Positions 1-5,797 of a DNA stretch of 6,932 bases are shown here, piece by piece. The position numbers and the translations under genes are program-made. Source of the DNA: Clostridium sp. CAG:609 (GTDB lineage: Bacteria > Bacillota_I > Bacilli_A > RF39 > UBA660); the NCBI GenBank assembly GCA_000438075.1, contig FR903547.1:1558-8489 (forward strand). Direction: 5' to 3'. The notes beneath the pieces were generated by a model, which ran no database searches, was not told the origin of the DNA, and worked only from the letters and a program-made list of their open reading frames with translations. The stretch's first letter is position 1; each line of letters begins with the position of its first letter.

Positions 1-142
1 TAATGTTTTTTACTTTATCCGTTATATTTTTTGATGATAAAATTATATCAAATGCTTGTAATATAAATTTATCATCAGCTTGTTTTGCCCTTCCATATTC
101 TTCTAATAATTTTTGCAATTCATTATTTAAAAAAAATTCCAT
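1..142 (-). CDS. 5' part of a leftward gene of unknown function (runs off the left edge)
   Basis: Reading the minus strand from 142, an open frame of 47 codons has no stop before the window ends. It starts at an ATG preceded by a consensus AAGGAGG site at 154-148, five bases upstream of the start codon. The protein begins MEFFLNNELQKLLEEYGRAK and is charged and helical-looking, with no signal peptide or membrane segment in the visible part. I do not recognise the family. It is divergent from the seven-gene operon and its promoter overlaps the operon's promoter, so it could be a regulator or simply an unrelated neighbour. Confidence is high that it is a gene and nil for its function. Confidence 0.8.
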   Translation of the reverse strand, partial: MEFFLNNELQKLLEEYGRAKQADDKFILQAFDIILSSKNITDKVKNI

Positions 143-168
143 TTTACCCTCCTTAGTATTGCTACTTT

Positions 169-197
169 ATTATACCATAAAAATATTGGCATTGGAA
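169..197 (-). promoter_or_regulatory. Leftward promoter of the divergent gene
   Basis: On the minus strand a perfect TATAAT lies at 174-169. Seventeen bases further upstream is a weak -35 candidate, TTCCAA, at 197-192. The predicted transcript would start near 162 and give a leader of about 20 bases before the ATG at 142, with the AAGGAGG site inside it. The -10 box is seen directly; the -35 assignment is weak. Confidence 0.6.
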
Positions 198-213
198 TAT
201 TTTTGTGGTATAA
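170..213. repeat. Near-perfect 18-bp inverted repeat in the divergent promoter region (candidate operator)
   Basis: The left arm 170-187 pairs with the right arm 196-213 across an 8-base loop (188-195). There are 18 pairs, of which only t178/g205 is not Watson-Crick and would be a G-U wobble in RNA. The arm ends are the two TATAAT boxes of the divergent promoters, so the palindrome spans the spacer of both. A dimeric repressor bound here would silence both genes at once. A terminator role is unlikely because no upstream gene points into it from either side. Confidence 0.75.
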
Positions 214-214
214 T
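186..214 (+). promoter_or_regulatory. Rightward sigma-A-type promoter of the seven-gene operon
   Basis: TTGGCA at 186-191, a 17-base spacer and a perfect TATAAT at 209-214 make a near-consensus housekeeping promoter. Transcription would start near 221, leaving a leader of about 20 bases before the first start codon at 240. It overlaps the leftward promoter, and the inverted repeat covers its spacer and -10. No other good promoter was noticed before the terminator at 6408, so it probably serves all seven genes. Confidence 0.8.
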
Positions 215-239
215 TTGATTATGGTAGAGTGAGGTGCTT

Positions 240-761
240 ATGAAAAAAATATGTTTTGGTTTTTTTATAACATTATATATAATTATTTCTTTAATTGTAA
301 CTACTTGTTTACTTCATTATAATGATTATAATATAACTGTTATTAATGGAAAAAGTTTAATTAGTTTAAAAAGTGATTATGATGATTTAAAGAAAGGTTC
401 TTTAGTGGTTGTTAAAGATAATGATATTAGTGTGGGTGATAAAGTGTTTTATTATGAAGCTAATGGTAGTGATGTAGGTGTTAATTTAAGAAGTGTAAAA
501 AATATTAATAAGATTAATGCTAGTGAATCTACATATACCTTGGATAATGATAAAGTTATAACTAAAGATTTTATAATAGGTACTAAAAATAATGCTAAAG
601 TATATCCCGTGATTGGTGGTATTTTGTTACTACTTGAATCTAAATGGGGTTTCTTAGGTATTGTTATTTTACCAGTTGCGGTATGTTTTATTTTTGAAAT
701 TTATACATTAGTTAAAGAATTTAAACCAAAGAAAAAGAGAAAGAAAAATGAAAAAAAGTAA
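240..761 (+). CDS. S26 signal-peptidase-I-like membrane protein, probably catalytically degenerate
   Basis: A 173-residue protein with an N-terminal membrane segment (about 6-26), an extracellular beta-rich middle, a second membrane segment (about 136-158) and a very basic cytosolic tail (KPKKKRKKNEKK). Layout and spacing follow the SipW-like peptidase encoded at 5222-5797: 'TVINGKSL' sits where that protein has 'TVVTESMYP', and 'VNLRSVKNI' where it has 'VTHRVEDI'. Ser39 may stand for the nucleophile, but the catalytic His is replaced (Leu83) and the Tyr-Pro after the Ser is missing. I therefore infer a non-enzymatic paralogue, perhaps a chaperone or retention factor for the secreted protein encoded next. 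The start at 240 is preferred over the in-frame GTG at 234 because GAGG at 231-234 is well spaced for it. Its end overlaps the next gene by 14 bases. Confidence 0.7.
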   Translation: MKKICFGFFITLYIIISLIVTTCLLHYNDYNITVINGKSLISLKSDYDDLKKGSLVVVKDNDISVGDKVFYYEANGSDVGVNLRSVKNINKINASESTYTLDNDKVITKDFIIGTKNNAKVYPVIGGILLLLESKWGFLGIVILPVAVCFIFEIYTLVKEFKPKKKRKKNEKK

Positions 762-1659
762 TATATTGGTAGTATTATTAGTTATTCTGTCCATTTTTTC
801 TTGGGGCTCTTTATTTAAGACTTATGGAAGGTATATTTATAATGAACTCAGGGATTATTATTTAGCAAGTCATAGTTTTTATTTTAATAGTGACAGGTTA
901 GATGTTGGGGTAAAAAATGAAGAGTTAGATAATTATTCTGGAGTTGATCCATACACTATTACAATAAATATGAATAGTTATAAAAATAACTTTGTTGCTA
1001 GTAGTTCTGATATTGATTATGATATAACTTATGAGTGTTCAAGTAATGCTACATGTGAAATATCAAAGACGAGTGGAGTTATTTATGCTGCAAGTCATAC
1101 CGATTCATTTTATGTAACAATTACTCCGAATGAGAATTTGAGTGATGGAGATACTATTTGGGTGGAAGTAGAAACAACTTCCAAGAGTCCTTATAAGAAA
1201 ACTTTGAAGGGTAGATTTACTTTGAGAGTTGGTAAAATGGGTCTTGGTTATGAAATAACTGATGTTAAGAATAGAGCATATTTTGATGTTAATTTTACTA
1301 ATACATATGATTTTTATACAGTAAATGAAGCATTTTCTAATTATAATGTTGGTGATCGAATAGATATTACAACCTATTTAGGTTTAAGTGATACTGAAAA
1401 AGATAAATGTTCATCAGCGGTGATTGAAATAAAATTTGATCCAAGTATTGCAGTACTTGATATGACTAATGAGGCTTACATTAATAATACTAGTAGTACT
1501 ACTAGAGACATTGGTGGATATAAATATATTGATAGTTTTATATTTAAAGTAGAGGCATTATCGAGTAAAAGTGTTAGGTTTTATAAAAGTAATGTTAGTA
1601 ATGATTATACATATCCGTTTAATAATAACGAATCTATTGTGGAAGTAATCTATCATTAA
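748..1659 (+). CDS. Secreted or surface-anchored beta-rich protein, possibly fibre or pilus-like
   Basis: A 303-residue protein with a signal peptide or signal anchor at about 4-23, followed by 'YGRYIYNELRDYYLASHSFY' and 'FNSDRLD'. I associate an '(A)SxxFYFxSDxL' motif just after the leader with exported, SipW-neighbour proteins of Bacillota; this is from memory and not certain. The rest is rich in Ser, Thr, Asn and Tyr in short beta-strand-like stretches. It looks like one Ig-like region (about 65-161, with Cys97 and Cys103 placed for a small disulphide loop) and a second beta domain (about 175-303). There is no LPXTG motif and no C-terminal membrane helix. The start codon lies inside the preceding gene, so translation is probably coupled. 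The function is unknown; it is the likely client of the upstream S26-like protein or of the SipW homologue at 5222. Confidence 0.7.
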   Translation: MKKSNILVVLLVILSIFSWGSLFKTYGRYIYNELRDYYLASHSFYFNSDRLDVGVKNEELDNYSGVDPYTITINMNSYKNNFVASSSDIDYDITYECSSNATCEISKTSGVIYAASHTDSFYVTITPNENLSDGDTIWVEVETTSKSPYKKTLKGRFTLRVGKMGLGYEITDVKNRAYFDVNFTNTYDFYTVNEAFSNYNVGDRIDITTYLGLSDTEKDKCSSAVIEIKFDPSIAVLDMTNEAYINNTSSTTRDIGGYKYIDSFIFKVEALSSKSVRFYKSNVSNDYTYPFNNNESIVEVIYH

Positions 1660-1664
1660 GGAGG
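1658..1664 (+). promoter_or_regulatory. Consensus ribosome binding site fused to the upstream stop codon
   Basis: AAGGAGG begins on the last two bases of the preceding TAA and sits six bases before the ATG at 1671. This fixes that start over the in-frame ATG at 1683. The same arrangement recurs at 4095-4101. Confidence 0.85.
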
Positions 1665-1670
1665 TAAAAA

Positions 1671-2579
1671 ATGTTAAATGTAATGAATACATATTTAAAG
1701 TTTAATCGTAAAAGGTTAATAAATTATAGTAAGATTATATTAGAAAAATATTATAATAAAACTATATTTGAAGGACTAATAGATACTTATTTTAATTTAA
1801 GGTATACTGAGTTACCTTCAGGGTTATGTGCTAAGGTGATAAATAAGGATTTGGTTAAGAAAGCTGAAATTTTGAGTAAAGATAATGATGTAGATGATAT
1901 AAAATTAATATTAAGTTATTTTCCTTTTATATATTATTTAGATGGATTTTTAAAAAAGGATATTGATGTAATTGTGGATAAAGTTAATGACTTTAGATTT
2001 AAACAATTAAATCTAGAACCAATAGATGATGAACTTAAGAGTACCTGGATAAGTGATAAAAAAAGAATTGATAAATATTTAGATAGTTTTGATAGTAAAG
2101 AGTTTTATTTGAGTACTGGTAAAACCAGAGTTAAGAATTTATATAAGACTGAAGTTATGCATTTGGTAAAGATACCTAAGTTATATAGTGATTATGCTAT
2201 TGATAAGGTTTATAACCGAGGTATAGTACTTGAAAATAAATTATTTATTAATTATACAATGGTTAGTGTTTTAGTTTTAAAGGATATACTTAATTTAGAT
2301 TGTAATTATTATATAGTTGAATTTTCAAAAAGTTTGATAGAAAAAGAAGATAAGTTAAAAAGATTATTTAATATTATAGATAATGATATAGTTAAAGATA
2401 GAGTTATATTAAGTGTTAATGAAAATGATTTTTTAGAATATAGAGATAGCTATTTAAAATATATTAATGAAGGGTATAAATTTATTTTATATTTGAGTGA
2501 TGATTCTAGTTTAAAGAATGATTCAATTAGAAAAGTATTTAGTTATGTAGTAGATAATGATGTTGTGGAGGTAGGATAA
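1671..2579 (+). CDS. Conserved-operon protein of unknown function, possibly with a degenerate EAL-like C-terminal half
   Basis: A 302-residue protein, soluble by inspection: no signal peptide and no convincing membrane helix. I do not recognise the family. Residues 1-165 look mostly helical and are rich in Lys, Asp and Tyr. Residues 182-302 alternate strands and helices; 'YYIVEFSKSLI', 'KDRVILSVNENDF' and 'YINEGYKFILYLSDD' fall in the order of 'NLS..xL', 'lEiTEs' and 'G..ialDDFG' of EAL phosphodiesterase domains. The metal-binding Glu and Asp pattern is not preserved, so any EAL relation would be a dead, binding-only version. That is a weak inference. It lies between the exported protein and the AAA+ ATPase, and its TAA shares one base with the ATPase's ATG, which suggests coupled synthesis. 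Ser codons are almost all AGT (16 of 20 AGT/AGC), unlike the next two genes. Confidence 0.75.
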   Translation: MLNVMNTYLKFNRKRLINYSKIILEKYYNKTIFEGLIDTYFNLRYTELPSGLCAKVINKDLVKKAEILSKDNDVDDIKLILSYFPFIYYLDGFLKKDIDVIVDKVNDFRFKQLNLEPIDDELKSTWISDKKRIDKYLDSFDSKEFYLSTGKTRVKNLYKTEVMHLVKIPKLYSDYAIDKVYNRGIVLENKLFINYTMVSVLVLKDILNLDCNYYIVEFSKSLIEKEDKLKRLFNIIDNDIVKDRVILSVNENDFLEYRDSYLKYINEGYKFILYLSDDSSLKNDSIRKVFSYVVDNDVVEVG

Positions 2580-4096
2580 TGGATACATTTATGAAGTTCT
2601 TATATGAATTCTTAAATCAATTTTTTAAAGGATTTATATTATTTTTTAAAGGTCTATTTAATGGAATAGTTGAAATATTTAATATACCTGCTTATATTAA
2701 AGTTATTAGGTATTATCAAAGTGATTTAAAAGGACCAGAGTGGATATTTGTTGCAATAGCTGTTTTAGCAGTAGTAGTATTACTTGTATCAATTATTTTA
2801 CTTATCTATTTTGTTTTAAGAAAGTATTTGAAATTTAGAAAAACTATTGTGGAACAAGAATCTTTACTTGAAGAAGTTGCAACTCTTAATAATGAAGTAG
2901 CAAATTTAATTCAAGAAAAACAAGATATTCTTGCGATGAAAGTATCAAAACTTGGGCTTAAACCTGGGGATAGTGATACTGAAGAAGTAGAAACTCAAGA
3001 CGAAGTTGCTGGTGATGGTCAAAGATTTCCAAAACTTGCAAGTGTTGATGAAGCTTTTGCTAAATACAAGATACAAAACTATAACAATACTTTTACATTA
3101 GAAGAATTAGTTGAAAATTTTAGAAACTTTGCAGCATCAAAATTAAGATTATATTATTCAACTGAAATGATTAGATTATTTATATCTGCTTTAGCAAGTA
3201 CTAAGTTAATTATTTTACAAGGTATTTCTGGTACAGGTAAAACTTCTTTAGCATATGCTTGGGGAAAATTTTTGAAACACGATTCGTGTGTTGCCTCAGT
3301 TCAACCCTCATGGAGAGATAGAACAGAATTATTTGGATATTTTAACGAATTTACTAAGAAGTTTAATGAAACTGAAGTATTAAAAGAGTTATATCAAGCA
3401 GGTTTTACTGATGATGTTTATACTGTAATACTAGATGAAATGAATATTTCTCGTGTAGAATATTACTTTGCAGAAATGTTATCAATACTAGAAATGCCTA
3501 ATAAAGATGAATGGATTATTGAACTTGTTTCAAGTGCTTGGAAGAGCGATCCAAAACATATAATTGATGGTAAAATTAAGATACCTGCGAATGTTTGGTA
3601 TATTGGTACAATCAATAACGATGACTCAACATATATGGTAACAGATAAGGTATATGATAGAGCAATGCCTATTGATATTAATGATAAAGGTAAAGTTTTT
3701 GAACCAATTGATACTGATGCAATGGATATAAATTATAGTTATTTAGATAATTTATTTAAAAGTGCAATGGAACAAAATCAAATATCTAAAGAAACGTTAG
3801 ATAAAATTGAAGATATGGATGATTATGTAATTAAACACTTTAGAATTGCATTTGGTAACAGAATAGTTGCTCACATGAAAAAGTTTGTACCAGTTTATGT
3901 TGCTTGTGGAGGAGATGAAGTAAGTGGAGTAGATTACTTTATAGCAAGAAAAATCCTAAGAAAGTTTGAACAATTAAATGTCTCATATATCAGAGATGAA
4001 ATTGATGGTTATATAGAATATTTAAATAAAACATTTGGTAAAGATAAAATGAAAGAATGTATTGAATATTTACTTCGTTTAAAGAAATTAACATAA
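2579..4096 (+). CDS. Membrane-anchored McrB-type AAA+ ATPase
   Basis: A 505-residue protein. An aromatic, amphipathic stretch (about 4-35) is followed by one strong membrane helix (about 55-80) with a basic stop-transfer sequence (RKYLKFRK), a predicted coiled coil (about 88-122), an acidic linker (130-146) and an AAA+ domain. Visible motifs: Walker A GISGTGKT (215-222); 'QPSWRDRTELFGYFN' (242-256); Walker B VILDEMN (283-289) running into 'VEYYFAEMLSILE', the McrB-clade signature region; sensor-1 'GTINNDDST' (343-351, Asn346); and 'DKVYDRA' with a candidate arginine finger at Arg361. A helical lid follows (about 415-505). McrB proteins form hexamers that power the partner McrC and usually use GTP; the nucleotide here cannot be told. 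Instead of McrB's usual N-terminal DNA-binding module it has a membrane anchor. GGAGG at 2567-2571 sets the start, which overlaps the previous stop by one base. The McrC-like partner follows after 10 bases. Confidence 0.88.
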   Translation: MDTFMKFLYEFLNQFFKGFILFFKGLFNGIVEIFNIPAYIKVIRYYQSDLKGPEWIFVAIAVLAVVVLLVSIILLIYFVLRKYLKFRKTIVEQESLLEEVATLNNEVANLIQEKQDILAMKVSKLGLKPGDSDTEEVETQDEVAGDGQRFPKLASVDEAFAKYKIQNYNNTFTLEELVENFRNFAASKLRLYYSTEMIRLFISALASTKLIILQGISGTGKTSLAYAWGKFLKHDSCVASVQPSWRDRTELFGYFNEFTKKFNETEVLKELYQAGFTDDVYTVILDEMNISRVEYYFAEMLSILEMPNKDEWIIELVSSAWKSDPKHIIDGKIKIPANVWYIGTINNDDSTYMVTDKVYDRAMPIDINDKGKVFEPIDTDAMDINYSYLDNLFKSAMEQNQISKETLDKIEDMDDYVIKHFRIAFGNRIVAHMKKFVPVYVACGGDEVSGVDYFIARKILRKFEQLNVSYIRDEIDGYIEYLNKTFGKDKMKECIEYLLRLKKLT

Positions 4097-4101
4097 GGAG
4101 G
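4095..4101 (+). promoter_or_regulatory. Consensus ribosome binding site overlapping the ATPase stop codon
   Basis: AAGGAGG starts on the last two bases of the ATPase's TAA and ends five bases before the ATG at 4107. This supports that start and suggests steady co-translation of the motor and its partner. Confidence 0.85.
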
Positions 4102-4106
4102 TATAT

Positions 4107-5207
4107 ATGGAAATATTTGATTTATATCAAAAATCTAGTGATGTTAATAATGAACATTTTAATAAAAAGTTGGATTCTCGTTTACATGTTTATAAAGACT
4201 ATGAAAAGGTTGAATACGATTTTGAATGGTTAGATATAATGGAAGAAACAATTAGGTATTTAGATAATATTTTAAGAAATCCCAATAAGTTTATTATTAA
4301 TGAAGAGGATGTTATAAAGATTGAACTTGCAAAAAGAGTAACAGTTGAAAGTATAAAACATTTATCAAGAAATACAAATTTAATTCAAGATTATAATAAA
4401 AAAACTGGTGATGTAAGACCCTCGAAGATACTTAATATATCAAAAGAAGAGAGTTTTGAAACATATGAAAATAAGTTTATATATTCACTAATTCAAAATA
4501 TGAAGTTTTATATTGATCGAAAGAAAAAAAATATGCAAACTGGGGGATCTTATAAAAATGATAAAAAATTAGAGTATAGTGCAACAACAAATGTAGGCAA
4601 AGAAAAAGTAGATATGAATTTTACCATTAATTCTAAGGTACAAGAAAATAAAAATAAGGATATGGAAGAAATTAATAAAAGAATTGATGATTTAGAACTT
4701 CATATCAAGGATTTATGTACATCAGATGTTTATAAAGCAATTGATAAAAAACATATTTCATTAGTTACATCCCCGATAAAGAAAACTAATGTAATTATAA
4801 AAAATGTTAACTTTCAATATGCTTTAAGGTTATGGAATTACATGCAAGAACATACTGATGATGATGTGAAAGATGAAAAAAATAAGAAAGATTATTATGA
4901 TAATGATACATTAAAGAAAATGGCTGATGAATCATTTTTAATTAATTATTTGATTTCTAAAACTTTGGATGAAGATGATACTTCTGAAGTTATAGAAAAG
5001 GAAGAATTAAGTAAAAAAGTTGTTAATAATATGCTAGAAAACTTACTTAGTTTTAATAATATTCCTTTGGAGGAGTTACAAAAATTAATTGGAGAACAAT
5101 ATGAAGTTGTTAAGTATAAAGAAGTTGTATCAGATAAATATATTGAAAACTTATTTAAATCAAGTATTTCTAAGTACTTAGAGATGGTTGATAAAATAAA
5201 GATATAA
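4107..5207 (+). CDS. McrC/DUF2357-like partner protein without a visible nuclease domain
   Basis: A 366-residue soluble protein directly after the McrB-type ATPase. Two stretches match what I know of the DUF2357/McrC N-terminal region: 'ISKEESFETYENKFIYSLIQ' (111-130), resembling the 'dTpENrFvk..L' motif, and 'PIKKTNVIIKNVNFQYALRL' plus 'W' (223-243), resembling 'np.Y..a..lw'. Between them is a Lys/Asn-rich, probably flexible segment (about 137-180) and a short coiled-coil-like helix (about 183-203). McrC-type proteins normally end in a PD-(D/E)XK nuclease. Here residues 250-366 are helical and charged (Asp/Glu/Lys), and I see no D...(E/Q)xK motif on a beta hairpin. I infer that it keeps the ring-binding role but has no DNA-cutting activity. 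A very divergent nuclease cannot be excluded. The signal peptidase gene follows after 14 bases. Confidence 0.75.
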   Translation: MEIFDLYQKSSDVNNEHFNKKLDSRLHVYKDYEKVEYDFEWLDIMEETIRYLDNILRNPNKFIINEEDVIKIELAKRVTVESIKHLSRNTNLIQDYNKKTGDVRPSKILNISKEESFETYENKFIYSLIQNMKFYIDRKKKNMQTGGSYKNDKKLEYSATTNVGKEKVDMNFTINSKVQENKNKDMEEINKRIDDLELHIKDLCTSDVYKAIDKKHISLVTSPIKKTNVIIKNVNFQYALRLWNYMQEHTDDDVKDEKNKKDYYDNDTLKKMADESFLINYLISKTLDEDDTSEVIEKEELSKKVVNNMLENLLSFNNIPLEELQKLIGEQYEVVKYKEVVSDKYIENLFKSSISKYLEMVDKIKI

Positions 5208-5210
5208 GGA
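5206..5210 (+). promoter_or_regulatory. Ribosome binding site that decides the SipW start
   Basis: AAGGA lies only two bases before a possible GTG start at 5213, too close for normal initiation, and 11 bases before the in-frame ATG at 5222. The ATG is therefore preferred, giving 191 rather than 194 residues. Confidence 0.6.
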
Positions 5211-5221
5211 CAGTGAAAAAG

Positions 5222-5797
5222 ATGAAAAATAAAAATATAATAAAAATAATTTTAGGAATAATAAAAAGTATCGCAACATTTTTTATTGTTTGTGTTTTTA
5301 GTATAATATTTTTGCAAAGGGTTAGTAATAATTCAATTAACTTAGCAGGTTTTAGCATTTATACTGTTGTAACTGAAAGTATGTATCCAAAGTATAAAGT
5401 TTATGATATGATTTTGGTAAAAAGTGTTGATACCAAGTCAATAAAGGTTCATGATGATGTAGTTTACAAGGGCGAAAAATCTGATTTTCAAGGTAAGATT
5501 GTAACACATAGAGTTGAAGACATTACTGAAGATAATGGAGTTTTAACTTTTACTACGAAGGGCATTAATAACGATATTGAAGATCCACTTGTTAATGAAA
5601 ATCAAATAATGGGAAAAGTTGTTCATAAACTTCTATTACTTAGTTTAATAAGTAAAGTTATTAATAATACATATGGATTTTATTTTCTAATATTTGTTCC
5701 TTTAGTGGTTGTAATATTTTTGGAAGTAATGGAATCTATCGAAGAAAAAAAGGAATTAAATAAGGTTTTAGATGATGAAAGAAAAAAAGAAGAATAA
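5222..5797 (+). CDS. sipW: SipW-type (ER-type) signal peptidase I
   Basis: A 191-residue S26B-family peptidase that removes signal peptides of exported proteins on the outer face of the membrane. The order is N-terminal membrane helix (about 12-31), then 'TVVTESMYP' with the nucleophile Ser53, then 'GKIVTHRVEDI' with His96. A His in place of the Lys of bacterial-type signal peptidases is the hallmark of the SipW/eukaryotic-archaeal class. 'TTKGINNDIEDP' (111-122) is the box-E region; many relatives have 'KGD' where this has 'KGI', so Asp118 may supply the third residue. A second membrane helix (about 152-171) and a charged cytosolic tail follow. In Bacillus subtilis SipW processes TasA and TapA of the biofilm matrix. 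The TasA-like gene starts inside this gene's 3' end (26-base overlap), fitting an enzyme-substrate pair. Confidence 0.88.
   Translation: MKNKNIIKIILGIIKSIATFFIVCVFSIIFLQRVSNNSINLAGFSIYTVVTESMYPKYKVYDMILVKSVDTKSIKVHDDVVYKGEKSDFQGKIVTHRVEDITEDNGVLTFTTKGINNDIEDPLVNENQIMGKVVHKLLLLSLISKVINNTYGFYFLIFVPLVVVIFLEVMESIEEKKELNKVLDDERKKEE

Noticed and set aside
170..213. Inverted repeat read as a transcription terminator
   Set aside because: Both neighbouring genes point away from it and both -10 boxes are inside its arms, so an operator or overlapping-promoter role fits better.
3..218. Rightward open frame of 71 codons at the left edge
   Set aside because: It lies opposite the leftward gene with a perfect ribosome binding site, has no such site of its own, and runs through both divergent promoters; it is a shadow frame.
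234..239. GTG at 234 as the start of the first operon gene
   Set aside because: The GAGG motif at 231-234 overlaps the GTG and is properly spaced only for the ATG at 240; the mature leader also starts naturally with MKK there.
2579..5207. Classical McrBC type IV restriction system
   Set aside because: The ATPase has a membrane anchor instead of a DNA-binding domain and the partner shows no nuclease motif, so the standard name would overstate the function.
5213..5221. GTG at 5213 as the start of the SipW gene
   Set aside because: The AAGGA site ends only two bases before it, too close for initiation; the ATG at 5222 is better placed.
5170..5358. Leftward open frame of 62 codons rich in Ile, Leu and Phe
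   Set aside because: It lies antisense to the end of the McrC-like gene and the start of sipW. The hydrophobic composition comes from reading A/T-rich helix codons backwards, and I see no ribosome binding site.
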